From Prochlorococcus sp. AG-424-P23 (GTDB lineage Bacteria > Cyanobacteriota > Cyanobacteriia > PCC-6307 > Cyanobiaceae): a DNA stretch of 43,825 bases. The translations under genes were made by a program, and so were the position numbers. The stretch covers positions 1 to 43,825 of the forward strand of contig QCNK01000014.1 in assembly GCA_003210135.1 (NCBI GenBank). The letters are read 5' to 3'. Below the pieces are notes generated by a model. That model had not been told where the DNA came from and did not search any database. It saw only the letters and a list, made by a program, of their open reading frames with translations. Positions 9,988 to 18,818 of this stretch are shown one piece after another; within the stretch, counting starts at the first letter, position 1, and each line of letters starts with the position of its first letter.

Positions 9988-10778
9988 AAATTAAAGTAGG
10001 CATTTTTGATAGTGGAATAGGAGGATTCACTATCCTCAACTCTTTACTAAAAATACGTAAAGATGTTGAAGTTTTTTATTTGGCGGATACAAAAAGAATC
10101 CCCTTTGGGAACAAAAATTTCAAAGAGATCAGATTAATTGCAAAGGAGATTTGTAATTTTTTTGAAGAAAAGAATTTGGATGCCCTTTTAATAGCTTGTA
10201 ACACTACAAATGCATGTGCACTTGATATTTTAGAAAAAGAATTAAAGATCCCATGTTTCGACCTTATTAACTCAGTTTCAGAAATAGTAAATAAACAAAT
10301 AGTTGGAATATTGGCAACACAAACAACGGTAAAATCTTCATATTATAAAAAGGTTTTAAGTTCTAAAAAGGGGGACTTGAAAATTTTTCAAAATGAATGT
10401 CCAGAATTTGTATCAGAAATTGAAAAAGAAAAACTTGATTTTATTAAATTAAATAATCTTGCGGATTTGTATTTAAAACCACTATTAAATGAAAATATTG
10501 AAGAATTAATACTCGGATGTAGCCATTATCCCTTGATTTATGACTTTTTAAGAAAAAAAATCAACTCAGACATAAAAATTATTGATCCAGCAGAAGCGTT
10601 AATAAAAAAATTTAATGAATCATTTCCTATTCCAAAAACTGACCGCTATGAAAGTCTTTCCTTTGAAAATGTAAAATTTTTTGTTTCATCAGAAAGAGAT
10701 GAATTTTCCAAAAAAATAAAATTCTGGCTTGGAATTAATAAAGAAATTAGGTTGGTAAACCTCCGAAGTAATGTTTGA
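9984..10778 (+). CDS. murI: Glutamate racemase
   Basis: Makes D-glutamate for the peptidoglycan stem. Both catalytic cysteines are visible, in LIACNTTNACALD and ILGCSHYPLIY, along with the N-terminal GIFDSGIGGFT and the YLADTKRIPFG segment. Length 264 is usual. The TTG start at 9984 overlaps the amidase stop (TTGA), and the reading begins directly with the conserved first strand, so I accept it. It sits between a cell-wall amidase and a prenyl synthase in one tight plus-strand operon. Confidence 0.95.
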   Translation: MKIKVGIFDSGIGGFTILNSLLKIRKDVEVFYLADTKRIPFGNKNFKEIRLIAKEICNFFEEKNLDALLIACNTTNACALDILEKELKIPCFDLINSVSEIVNKQIVGILATQTTVKSSYYKKVLSSKKGDLKIFQNECPEFVSEIEKEKLDFIKLNNLADLYLKPLLNENIEELILGCSHYPLIYDFLRKKINSDIKIIDPAEALIKKFNESFPIPKTDRYESLSFENVKFFVSSERDEFSKKIKFWLGINKEIRLVNLRSNV

Positions 10779-10805
10779 TTCTTTAATATAGAAAAGAGGT
10801 CAATC

Positions 10806-11777
10806 ATGAATAAAGTAACAGAGCTACTACAACCAGTTGAAAATGATCTTGATGATCTTATTCTTGAACTGAAAAATTTAATAGGAGCTGGTCATCCAAT
10901 TCTTCAAGCCGCAGCAGAACATCTTTTTAGTGCTGGTGGGAAAAGATTGAGGCCTGGCATCGTTTTTTTAGTCTCAAAAGCAATATCCCCTACATTTTGT
11001 TTGACAAACAAACATAAAAGGCTTGCAGAAATAACTGAAATGATCCACACAGCATCATTAGTTCATGATGACGTTGTTGATGAAGCTTCTACAAGAAGAG
11101 GGGTAGATACAGTACATAGCAGATTCAACACCAGAGTAGCTGTTTTAGCTGGTGACTTTTTATTTGCTCAAGCAAGTTGGCACTTGGCAAATCTTGATAA
11201 TGTAAATGTAGTTAAATTACTAAGTAGAGTAATAATGGATTTGGCAGAAGGTGAAATTAAACAAAATTTAAATAGATTTGATTCGGCTCAATCTTTCTCA
11301 AAATACATTAATAAAAGCTATTGCAAAACAGCATCACTAATAGCAAATAGTTGTAAAGCAGCTGGAGTATTAAGTAATCTTAATGATAAAGAGTTAGAAT
11401 CATTGTACAGTTTTGGTAAAAATATTGGTTTGGCTTTCCAAGTTGTAGATGACATACTTGACTTTACTGGAAATGATAAACAACTTGGAAAACCTGCTGT
11501 AAGTGATCTTGCAAGTGGTTATCTTACTGCGCCAGTTTTATATGCCTTAGAAGAAAATAAAAAATTATCTGTTCTTATTAATAGAGAACTTGCTGAAAAA
11601 AATGATTTAGATAATGCTCTTAATATCATTATGAACTCTAAAGCTATAGAAAGTTCCAGAAAACTAGCTGAGGATTTTGCAATGCTTTCTAAAGAAGCTA
11701 TAGTCTGGCTTCCTGATTCAGAGTACAAGAGAGCACTACTTGCTCTTCCAGAATTTGTTCTAAGCCGCATTTATTAG
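10806..11777 (+). CDS. sds: Solanesyl diphosphate synthase (long-chain trans-prenyltransferase)
   Basis: Builds the C45 prenyl tail used for plastoquinone-9. First aspartate-rich motif DDVVD is at residues 88-92 inside MIHTASLVHDDVVDEASTRRG; the second, FQVVDDILDFTG, follows in the C-terminal half. The GGKRLRP substrate motif is at 45-51. Length 323 fits this group rather than short farnesyl or geranylgeranyl synthases; chain length is inferred. The ATG is preceded by GAGG. acs follows after 95 bp. Confidence 0.9.
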   Translation: MNKVTELLQPVENDLDDLILELKNLIGAGHPILQAAAEHLFSAGGKRLRPGIVFLVSKAISPTFCLTNKHKRLAEITEMIHTASLVHDDVVDEASTRRGVDTVHSRFNTRVAVLAGDFLFAQASWHLANLDNVNVVKLLSRVIMDLAEGEIKQNLNRFDSAQSFSKYINKSYCKTASLIANSCKAAGVLSNLNDKELESLYSFGKNIGLAFQVVDDILDFTGNDKQLGKPAVSDLASGYLTAPVLYALEENKKLSVLINRELAEKNDLDNALNIIMNSKAIESSRKLAEDFAMLSKEAIVWLPDSEYKRALLALPEFVLSRIY

Positions 11778-11872
11778 ATCTATTTAAAATAAATTTTTAC
11801 AGCTAAATTAATATTAAAATTTTTGAAAACCATCAATTTTTAGATTAAGTTTATTAGACATAGAATTAATAA

Positions 11873-13855
11873 ATGTCATTAGATAAAAAAAATTCCATCA
11901 ATAACATACTTGAAGAAAAGAGAATTTTCCCTCCATCAAAAAAATTTGCAGAAAACTCAAATATTAGTACTCAAGAAGAATTACTAAGTCTAAAAAAACA
12001 AGCATCAGATAATCCTATTCAATTTTGGGAATCTTTTGCGAAATCTGAGTTAGATTGGTTTGAGCCATTTCAAACTGTATTAGATAACGAAAATGCACCC
12101 TTTTTTAAATGGTTTAAAGAAGGGAAACTCAATATTACATATAACTGCTTAGATAGACACATTAAGAGAGGTCTTGGAGGAAAGACTGCACTTATATGGG
12201 AAGGCGAACCCGGAGATAGCAAAAAATATTCTTACGAAGAACTTCTAAAAGAGGTATGTAAAGCAGCTAATGCATTAAAAGCAATTGGTGTAAAAAAAGG
12301 AGATTTGGTATGTATTTATATGCCGATGATTCCTGAAGCGATGTTTGCGATGCTAGCTTGTGCAAGAATTGGCGCGCCTCATTCAGTTGTCTTCGGAGGA
12401 TTTTCTTCAGAAGCTTTAAAAGATAGGTTAATTGATGGAAACGCCAGATTTGTTATTACTGCTGATGGTGGCTTTAGAAAAGATAAGGTGATTGAACTTA
12501 AGAAAGCAGTTGATGCGGCCATTGAAAGTGGGGCAGACAAAGTTGTTGAAAAAATAATTGTTGTTCAACGATCCAAAAAAAATATTTCGATGGTTGATGA
12601 TAGAGATTTTTGGTGGCACGAATTGTTAAAAGATCAAAAAGATCATTGTGAACCAGAAATAATGAATAGCGAAGATAGACTTTTTATTCTTTATACTTCA
12701 GGCTCTACTGGAAAGCCCAAAGGTGTAGTTCACACTACAGGTGGTTACAATCTTTGGTCCCACTTAACATTTAAATGGATTTTTGACTTAAAAGATGACG
12801 ATATTTACTGGTGTACTGCTGATGTTGGTTGGATTACTGGTCATAGTTACATAGTTTATGGACCTTTATCTAATGGTGCTACAACATTAATGTATGAGGG
12901 AGTGCCAAGGCCTTCAAATTTAGGCGCTTTTTGGGAAATTGTTCAAAAATATAAGGTTTCTATTTTTTATACTGCACCAACTGCTATAAGAGCATTTATG
13001 AAATCTGGGCGTGAAATACCTGATAAATATAATTTGGAGAGTCTTAGACTATTGGGCACTGTTGGAGAACCAATTAATCCTGAAGCATGGATTTGGTACA
13101 AGGATGTTATTGGTAAAGATAAATGCCCTATTGTTGATACTTGGTGGCAAACTGAGACTGGTGGTGTGATGATAAGTCCTTTGCCTGGGGTAGTACCTAC
13201 AAAGCCAGGTTCAGCGACATTCCCTCTGCCAGGAATTGAAGTTGAAATTGTCGATAAGAATGGAGATAAGGTTAAGGAGAATGAGGGTGGCTATTTAATC
13301 ATTAAGAAACCTTGGCCAGGAATGATGAGAACAATTCATGGAAACTCTGAGAGATATTTGGAGAGTTATTGGGAATATATTTCCTTTAAAGGAGAAAAAA
13401 ATGTTTATTTTGCTGGAGATGGAGCACGCATTGATGAAGATGGATATATATGGATTATGGGAAGAGTTGATGATGTCATAAGTGTTTCAGGACATCGTTT
13501 AGGAACAATGGAAATAGAATCTGCTTTGGTAAGTCATAAATCAGTTGCAGAGTCTGCAGTCGTTGGCAGAAAAGATGATTTAAAAGGTGAAGTTATAGTT
13601 GCTTTTGTATCTCTAGAGAAAGACGTTGACGTTTCTTCAGAATTAGTAGAGAATCTAAAGAAACATGTTGTAAATGAAATTGGAATTATCGCAAAGCCTG
13701 AAAAAATTATAATTTCTGACTCTCTTCCTAAAACCCGTAGTGGAAAAATTATGAGGCGAATTTTAAGATCTTTGGCTGCTGGAGAAAAAATTAGCGGTGA
13801 TATAAGCACTCTTGAAGATAGTTCTGTTTTGGAAAAGCTGAAAGAATTATCTTAA
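11873..13855 (+). CDS. acs: Acetyl-CoA synthetase (AMP-forming)
   Basis: Activates acetate to acetyl-CoA via acetyl-AMP. ANL-superfamily motifs: [20 protein letters not shown] (phosphate loop), [29 protein letters not shown] (hinge), and the C-terminal [14 protein letters not shown], with the lysine that is acetylated in regulated homologues. Length 660 is typical. Its TAA shares the palindrome TTAA (13852-13855) with the stop of the convergent DUF1350 gene. Confidence 0.96.
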   Translation: MSLDKKNSINNILEEKRIFPPSKKFAENSNISTQEELLSLKKQASDNPIQFWESFAKSELDWFEPFQTVLDNENAPFFKWFKEGKLNITYNCLDRHIKRGLGGKTALIWEGEPGDSKKYSYEELLKEVCKAANALKAIGVKKGDLVCIYMPMIPEAMFAMLACARIGAPHSVVFGGFSSEALKDRLIDGNARFVITADGGFRKDKVIELKKAVDAAIESGADKVVEKIIVVQRSKKNISMVDDRDFWWHELLKDQKDHCEPEIMNSEDRLFILYTSGSTGKPKGVVHTTGGYNLWSHLTFKWIFDLKDDDIYWCTADVGWITGHSYIVYGPLSNGATTLMYEGVPRPSNLGAFWEIVQKYKVSIFYTAPTAIRAFMKSGREIPDKYNLESLRLLGTVGEPINPEAWIWYKDVIGKDKCPIVDTWWQTETGGVMISPLPGVVPTKPGSATFPLPGIEVEIVDKNGDKVKENEGGYLIIKKPWPGMMRTIHGNSERYLESYWEYISFKGEKNVYFAGDGARIDEDGYIWIMGRVDDVISVSGHRLGTMEIESALVSHKSVAESAVVGRKDDLKGEVIVAFVSLEKDVDVSSELVENLKKHVVNEIGIIAKPEKIIISDSLPKTRSGKIMRRILRSLAAGEKISGDISTLEDSSVLEKLKELS

Positions 13856-14574
13856 TCAGATTCATCAATTAAATTGGAAATTTTTTTTATAGTATTTCTT
13901 TTGAATTCATCATCGGCCCAGTCTCCCAAAAAATTTTCTCTTAGTCCTGCGCTTGCAATTATAGTATGTGTACCTTTTAATATTACCCCCTTAGAATTAT
14001 CTTCTTTTCTTGCTTTTAGACAAGAAAATAATTTATCTGTTTGATCTAATTCGTCTGAGTTGAATTTTATCAGGAAGTTATTTTTTTGATTATATGTTTT
14101 TTCAATTAATCGTAAAGTTCTTTCAGGGCTTGGACTAAATTCACTGTTGAATTCTAATTTTTGAGAAATTTGTTTTAACAATGGAATAGATTTGTTAGCA
14201 CTGAAGTTATTAAAACTTATTGATATGAATTTTTCGCAATTCCTCCCACCATCAGGGGAAATTAGATGAAGTTTGCAGCCTAGGCTATGACCAATTCTTA
14301 TTGAAGGAATTGATGCTCCAATTCTCTTGGATAAAGATATTCGGCAATTTTTGAAATCCCTCCATGCTTTAGTAGCAAGTTGTTGGTGATCGAACTGTGG
14401 AGTGTATTTATATGCATGAACTGCATAGTTTTTATTAATTAAACTCTCTATGAATCTTCTATAAGTTAAATCTGGTTTAGAAGCTAGATAACTTCCACCA
14501 ATAAATTCCACAATTTTTTTAGGATTTGAAGGCCAATAACAAAAATTATTAAATTGATATTTTGTAAAAGTCAT
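13852..14574 (-). CDS. DUF1350 alpha/beta-hydrolase-like protein
   Basis: Conserved cyanobacterial/plastid family (DUF1350) with an alpha/beta-hydrolase look. Seen: an early strand leading to [19 protein letters not shown], the nucleophile-elbow-like [12 protein letters not shown] about residues 112-123, and a late KGTHTIIAS that could carry the histidine. No signal peptide or membrane segment is evident. No substrate is known to me. Single gene, convergent with acs (4-bp shared TTAA) and divergent from the exonuclease gene. Confidence 0.8.
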   Translation of the reverse strand: MTFTKYQFNNFCYWPSNPKKIVEFIGGSYLASKPDLTYRRFIESLINKNYAVHAYKYTPQFDHQQLATKAWRDFKNCRISLSKRIGASIPSIRIGHSLGCKLHLISPDGGRNCEKFISISFNNFSANKSIPLLKQISQKLEFNSEFSPSPERTLRLIEKTYNQKNNFLIKFNSDELDQTDKLFSCLKARKEDNSKGVILKGTHTIIASAGLRENFLGDWADDEFKRNTIKKISNLIDESD

Positions 14575-14691
14575 CTTTTATAAACTAAATATGTTTCAAG
14601 AATTATTTTCTAATCATGTTTCTAAATTTATATTAATTTAAGAGAAATTATTAATAAATGCGTCAAGATAAATGAAAGTGTTTTCAGCTAA

Positions 14692-15471
14692 TTGGATCTA
14701 TCTAACAAAAAGGAATTAAATCAATTGGATATTCTTCAGGATCAAGTTATGAGTTATCCCTCTGAAGAGAGTGTTGCTAATCAAAATAAAAAAATTAAAA
14801 AAATTTTAATTCTTGACACTGAAACAACAGGTTTAGACGAAAATAAAGATGAAGTAATAGAGATAGGTTGTATTTTGTTTGATGTATCTTTCAAGTGCGT
14901 GCTTTCACAAGTTTCATTTTTATTCCCAGTTATTAATAATGAAGCCGAACATGTGAATGGGATATCTGCTGAAGTAACTAATATCTCTCAACCATGGGAA
15001 GATGGATTGAATTTCTTTCTGAAACTTGTTGATTGTTCGGATTTCATTGTTGCGCATAATGTAGAGTTTGATAAGAAATGGTTTGGGAAAGGAAGATTAC
15101 CTAAACTTAATAAAAAATGGATATGCAGTTTGGAGGATATTAATTGGTCTTTTCAAAAATCACTTAAAAATAGACCCTCAGTAACTGATCTGGCTTTATC
15201 TTTTTCAATACCAGTTTGGAATTTACATAGAGCTTTATCTGATTGCTTTTACATATCTGAAGTCTTCAAAAAATGTGATAATTTAGAGGAACTTTTACTT
15301 AAAGCTACTGAACCGAGGTTTTTATACAAGGCACTGATTAGTTACGAAGATAGGTCTTTAGCTAAAAATGCTGGGTTCAGATGGAATAGTCCTGTGCAAG
15401 GAGCTTGGTCAAGAAAATTAACTACTGATGAGGCAAAAAATCTTGATTTTAGAGTTGAGATTTTGAATTAA
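14692..15471 (+). CDS. DEDDh 3'-5' exonuclease (DNA polymerase III epsilon-like)
   Basis: Exonuclease of the DnaQ-like superfamily. Exo I is ILDTETTGLDE (D42, E44), Exo II is AHNVEFDKKW, and Exo III is HRALSDC (His then Asp, as in DEDDh members). The C-terminal part, with FRWN...AWSRKL, is a small extra module seen in cyanobacterial relatives. Two starts are possible: the TTG at 14692, directly after an in-frame stop, or the ATG at 14749 (residue 20), which has AGGA seven bases upstream and loses no conserved part. I favour 14749 slightly but give the longer span. Confidence 0.85.
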   Translation: MDLSNKKELNQLDILQDQVMSYPSEESVANQNKKIKKILILDTETTGLDENKDEVIEIGCILFDVSFKCVLSQVSFLFPVINNEAEHVNGISAEVTNISQPWEDGLNFFLKLVDCSDFIVAHNVEFDKKWFGKGRLPKLNKKWICSLEDINWSFQKSLKNRPSVTDLALSFSIPVWNLHRALSDCFYISEVFKKCDNLEELLLKATEPRFLYKALISYEDRSLAKNAGFRWNSPVQGAWSRKLTTDEAKNLDFRVEILN

Positions 15472-15501
15472 TATTTATTTAATTTTTGACTAAGAAAATA
15501 T

Positions 15502-15924
15502 TTAGTGCATCTTACAAGGCATCCATTTATCACCCATTTTATGTGCTCCAATACATCCGTATTTTGAAGCAGCCTTTTCAGCCTCTTGCTTAGTGTTAAA
15601 TAGATCTGAAATCATATTTTCCTTATTTGAATTTGAAATTTGTTTGGAATGATTATGATGATTTTTATGAGAATTAGGTGAATACTCCCATATCCCCATA
15701 GTAGTAACACCGGCAGAGATAATTCCCATTCCGACTACTGATAAATTGACTATTCCCATTGCGACTGCACCAAAAGAAAATACACCCATTGGGACTACCC
15801 CTATACTTATTACTCCCATTGGCACTATTCCTATTGAAACTATACCAAGAGGTGCTATTCCAAAAGCAATTTTTTTTGGTTTTGTACCGCAATGTTGATT
15901 CTCTTTACTTTTATTAATTCCCAA
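15502..15924 (-). CDS. Decapeptide-repeat protein with C-terminal DUF3721 domain
   Basis: A 140-residue protein in two parts. Residues about 19-78 are six near-perfect ten-residue repeats of the type xIGIVPMGVx (glycines about every five residues), suggesting a regular solenoid or membrane-inserting glycine-rich structure. A His-rich linker (HKNHHNH, about 86-92) leads to a C-terminal DUF3721 block (about 107-140) with C124, GAHKMGDKW and C137. Family knowledge: DUF3721 is largely limited to marine picocyanobacteria and has no known function. The start is a TTG at 15924. Convergent with the exonuclease gene. Confidence 0.7.
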   Translation of the reverse strand: MGINKSKENQHCGTKPKKIAFGIAPLGIVSIGIVPMGVISIGVVPMGVFSFGAVAMGIVNLSVVGMGIISAGVTTMGIWEYSPNSHKNHHNHSKQISNSNKENMISDLFNTKQEAEKAASKYGCIGAHKMGDKWMPCKMH

Positions 15925-16022
15925 TAGTTTTTCTAAATGTTAAATTAAAATTGTCTCACAAAATATCCAATCAAAGATTAATTTCTAGATGAATTAAAAA
16001 TTTTGAATTATTTTTTAGAACT

Positions 16023-17303
16023 TTGAATAACTTAAAAAACCTAAGAGGAACAGTAGACCTATTTCCTGATCAATTAATAAAGTGGCAAAACGTTGAAAAA
16101 ATTTTATTAGAACAGCTTTTTAGAGCATCCATCAAAGAAATTAGAACACCAATATTGGAAATGACCGAATTATTTATAAGAGGAATTGGTGAAGGAACAG
16201 ATGTTGTCAGTAAGGAAATGTATACATTTCTTGATAGGGGGGAGAGATCTTGCACTCTAAGACCTGAAGGAACAGCCTCAGTCGCACGAGCGTTAATACA
16301 AAACGGAATATCATTTAATCCTCTTCAAAAACTTTGGTACATGGGTCCTATGTTTCGATACGAGAGACCTCAAGCAGGCAGGCAAAGACAGTTTCATCAA
16401 TTAGGTGTTGAGTTTATAGGACATGATTCAGTTAGAAGTGATGTTGAAATTATTGCTTTAGCTTGGGATATCTTAGGTAAATTAGGAATAAAAGAACTCA
16501 ATCTTGAAATAAATACGTTAGGTGATGCCAATGACAGATTAAATTTTCAAAAATCTTTCTTAAAATGGTTAGAAATAAATAAAGATTCTTTAGATTTAGA
16601 TTCTCAGAATAGAATTTCTAAAAACCCTTTGAGGATTTTGGATTCAAAGAATATTCAAACTCAAAAAGCTCTTGAAAATGCACCAAGATTATTTAATTAT
16701 TTATCTGAAAAAAGTCATAACAGATATTTAGACTTAAAAAGACAATTAGAGGTTTTAAAAATACCTTATGTAGAAAATTTTAATCTTGTAAGAGGTTTAG
16801 ATTACTACACTCATACAGCTTTTGAAATTACTAGTGGGGCTCTGGGCTCCCAAGCTACAGTTTGCGGAGGAGGTAGATACGATAATTTAATAAAACAAAT
16901 GGGAGGGCCTAACACTCCTGCAATTGGTTTCGCTATTGGTTTAGAAAGATTAATTTTACTCGCAGGAAAAGAGTTTGAAATTCCAAGAACTACTGATATC
17001 TATATCATTAATCAAGGCTTAATTGCTGAATCATTAGCAATGGATTTATCTAGAAAATTAAGAAATTACGATTTGTTAGTTGAGTTAGATTTAAGCGGAG
17101 CCTCATTTTCTAAACAATTTAAAAAGGCAAATAAACTTAAATCTAAAAGTATTATTGTTATTGGTGATGATGAGGCAGTTAATGGGCATTTTATTATAAG
17201 ACTCTTTGATCAATCAGGTAATGAGAATAAAGAGGAGGTTATATCTTTTGAGAATGATATTAAACTAGAAAATTGGATAAATAATAACTTACTTGTAAAG
17301 TGA
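16023..17303 (+). CDS. hisS: Histidyl-tRNA synthetase
   Basis: Class II aminoacyl-tRNA synthetase charging tRNA-His. Starts LRGTVDLFPDQ, has motif 2 in RPEGTASVARALI and MFRYERPQAGRQRQFHQ, the histidine-specific GLDYYTHTAFEI, motif 3 in AIGFAIGLERL, and a C-terminal anticodon-binding domain (about 330-420). Length 426 is normal. The TTG at 16023 is the only start that keeps the N-terminal helix intact. The next small gene begins at its stop codon (TGATG). Confidence 0.96.
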   Translation: MNNLKNLRGTVDLFPDQLIKWQNVEKILLEQLFRASIKEIRTPILEMTELFIRGIGEGTDVVSKEMYTFLDRGERSCTLRPEGTASVARALIQNGISFNPLQKLWYMGPMFRYERPQAGRQRQFHQLGVEFIGHDSVRSDVEIIALAWDILGKLGIKELNLEINTLGDANDRLNFQKSFLKWLEINKDSLDLDSQNRISKNPLRILDSKNIQTQKALENAPRLFNYLSEKSHNRYLDLKRQLEVLKIPYVENFNLVRGLDYYTHTAFEITSGALGSQATVCGGGRYDNLIKQMGGPNTPAIGFAIGLERLILLAGKEFEIPRTTDIYIINQGLIAESLAMDLSRKLRNYDLLVELDLSGASFSKQFKKANKLKSKSIIVIGDDEAVNGHFIIRLFDQSGNENKEEVISFENDIKLENWINNNLLVK

Positions 17304-17593
17304 TGTTCTTGAAGATAGTGATAATTTTTCTTTTTATATTTATTTTTTTTAATTTAAGGAATTTTCTTAAATTAAATAGAAAACAAAAAGTTTTTAATTC
17401 TAAAAAAATAACAACTTTCAATAAAAAGAATCTTAATAATTGGATGAATTTAACTAAAAAAGAAAGATATAACTTAACAAAACAAGATTCTCTTAACTAC
17501 ATGGATAAAAGAAAACTTTTATTAGACGAAATTAGAAATGAATATAAGAAAATATCTAGAAAAAATTCTGAGGGGAACATTAAGAAAAAATAA
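17303..17593 (+). CDS. Small membrane-anchored basic protein, unknown function
   Basis: Residues about 2-20 form one strongly hydrophobic segment; the rest (about 25-96) is highly charged and lysine-rich, suggesting a single-pass protein with a cytoplasmic basic tail. I do not recognise a family. The ATG at 17303 overlaps the hisS TGA by one base; a GTG at 17300 would add one residue. The next gene starts 2 bp after its stop, so it looks cotranscribed with hisS and the TIGR02450 gene. Confidence 0.6.
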   Translation: MFLKIVIIFLFIFIFFNLRNFLKLNRKQKVFNSKKITTFNKKNLNNWMNLTKKERYNLTKQDSLNYMDKRKLLLDEIRNEYKKISRKNSEGNIKKK

Positions 17594-17595
17594 TT

Positions 17596-17895
17596 ATGGA
17601 AAATTACTGGACTTCTATTAAACCCATAAAAGGATTGAGACATTTTGTTTTAGTAAATGAGACTAAAGAAAAAGGAAATATTAGTTTTTTAATGGTTTCT
17701 GTTCTTGATTCTGAAATCAACTTAAAAACTACTTATGAAGAATTAATAAATAGTGGAAATTGGCAAAAGGGTTGGACCAATCTTTCAAAGCATCAATCGA
17801 TTACAGAAGAATACGTTAAATATAAATGCATAAATAAAGGAAAGGGTATCGATAAGATATTCATTAATGAAGATTCTTTATTTAATATTTCTTAA
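17596..17895 (+). CDS. TIGR02450/DUF2389-like tryptophan-rich small protein
   Basis: 99 residues with the spacing of the TIGR02450 (DUF2389) family: an initial YWTS-KP block, RHFVLVNE, a middle strand, then NSGNWQKGWTNL. Four conserved-type tryptophans or aromatic positions are visible. Family function is unknown. It is one of three tightly packed genes after hisS. The family assignment is from recalled pattern only. Confidence 0.6.
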   Translation: MENYWTSIKPIKGLRHFVLVNETKEKGNISFLMVSVLDSEINLKTTYEELINSGNWQKGWTNLSKHQSITEEYVKYKCINKGKGIDKIFINEDSLFNIS

Positions 17896-18031
17896 TTTGA
17901 TATAAATCTTCCAAATCTCTTTTCTTTGTTAATACTAGGTTTTTTGTGATTTAATAATTATTTAAAAGTTTTACCCCTTTCAAAAAAATAAAATTAACGT
18001 TATCAAGGATTAATAATATTTACTTAATTCA

Positions 18032-18265
18032 ATGTTAGGGGATATGTGGTGCTCATCTGAGCTGACCTCGGACAAACTGGGAATAACTGAAATTAAACTT
18101 TCTTTTTTACGTGAAAATGGAATACTCAAGCCTGGGATTCATTGGAAAAGCTCTCCACTCGGTCAGAAAAAACCTTGGAAACCCAAAGCGCTATACAATA
18201 TAAAAATGTGCAGAGAAATAATTAATAAATTTTATTCTGAAGAAAAATATAATATTGCAGCCTAA
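18032..18265 (+). CDS. Excisionase-like winged-helix small protein
   Basis: 77 residues. SDKLGITEIKLSFLRENGILKPGIHWK reads like the helix-turn-helix and wing of excisionase-type (MerR-like) DNA-binding proteins: an S/T-x-LG-I start, a recognition helix ending FLRENG, then PGxHW. A second part, KKPWKPKALYNIKMC, follows. No integrase or phage gene lies nearby, so a recombination role is not supported; a small cellular regulator is the other option. The start at 18032 could also be the second Met at 18044. Confidence 0.5.
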   Translation: MLGDMWCSSELTSDKLGITEIKLSFLRENGILKPGIHWKSSPLGQKKPWKPKALYNIKMCREIINKFYSEEKYNIAA

Positions 18266-18818
18266 AAAATGATATATTTTCTTGATTAATTTGGGAAAAT
18301 ATATAAGATATTTATTCGATTAGATTCTCATCCTTACACTCAATAAGAGTGTTTTGCAAAGTTGGATATAAGTTAATCATATTTATATATTGTTTCGATT
18401 TTCTGTAAGATTTTGCAGCCTTTTTGTAATGAACTTCAGATTTCATTTCTAGTGAAAATTTTCTAGAAGACTCTTGAGAAGTAGTCATAATATTAGATGT
18501 CTTATTCCATATTTAATAATTGTTTGAAAATGTGGCAATAACCACCACTGTGTAATGAAACAAAACATCGTTTAATGTCAGCAAAATGAAATTTATTTAA
18601 CTTATTTGAATTTAAAAATGCCGGTTTATTTGATAAAACTTATATCTCTGAGAATAATTTTTCTTCACTAAATCTACCTTCTTTACTCTTGTCTTGCCTT
18701 ACGAATAATTTTTGTTTACTAATAATTAGGATTACTAACCTTTACAATTTTGTTATGAATTCAACTCTTTGGTGAAATATAAAGTATTCTCAAAACGTTT
18801 AAGCTAATCAATTCCTAA
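18266..18818. other. Intergenic region upstream of pcb
   Basis: A 553-bp gap, long for this compact sequence. It contains one probable small minus-strand ORF (18312-18488), leaving about 330 bp between its start and the pcb start. A possible -10 element, TATAAA at 18778-18783, lies 35 bases before the pcb ATG; I see no convincing -35. I see no terminator hairpin or RNA gene in the stretch. The length suggests the divergent promoter region of a highly expressed antenna gene. Confidence 0.4.
18312..18488 (-). CDS. Small hypothetical protein, 58 residues
   Basis: An ATG-started frame of 58 codons plus stop, rich in Lys, Ser and Tyr, with a helical middle part (KKAAKSYRKSKQYINMINLY). It lies in an otherwise empty 553-bp gap, divergent from pcb and convergent with the excisionase-like gene. 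Its composition looks like coding sequence rather than random AT-rich DNA, but there is no strong ribosome site and I know no family. Confidence 0.45.
   Translation of the reverse strand: MTTSQESSRKFSLEMKSEVHYKKAAKSYRKSKQYINMINLYPTLQNTLIECKDENLIE

Noticed and set aside
15674-15892. Tandem DNA repeats, possible CRISPR-like or minisatellite array
   Set aside because: The repetition comes from the decapeptide-repeat coding sequence in frame; there are no unique spacers.
18032-18265. Excisionase-like gene as a sign of a prophage or integrated island
   Set aside because: No integrase, tRNA attachment site, direct repeats or phage genes in the surrounding sequence, and neighbours are core genes.
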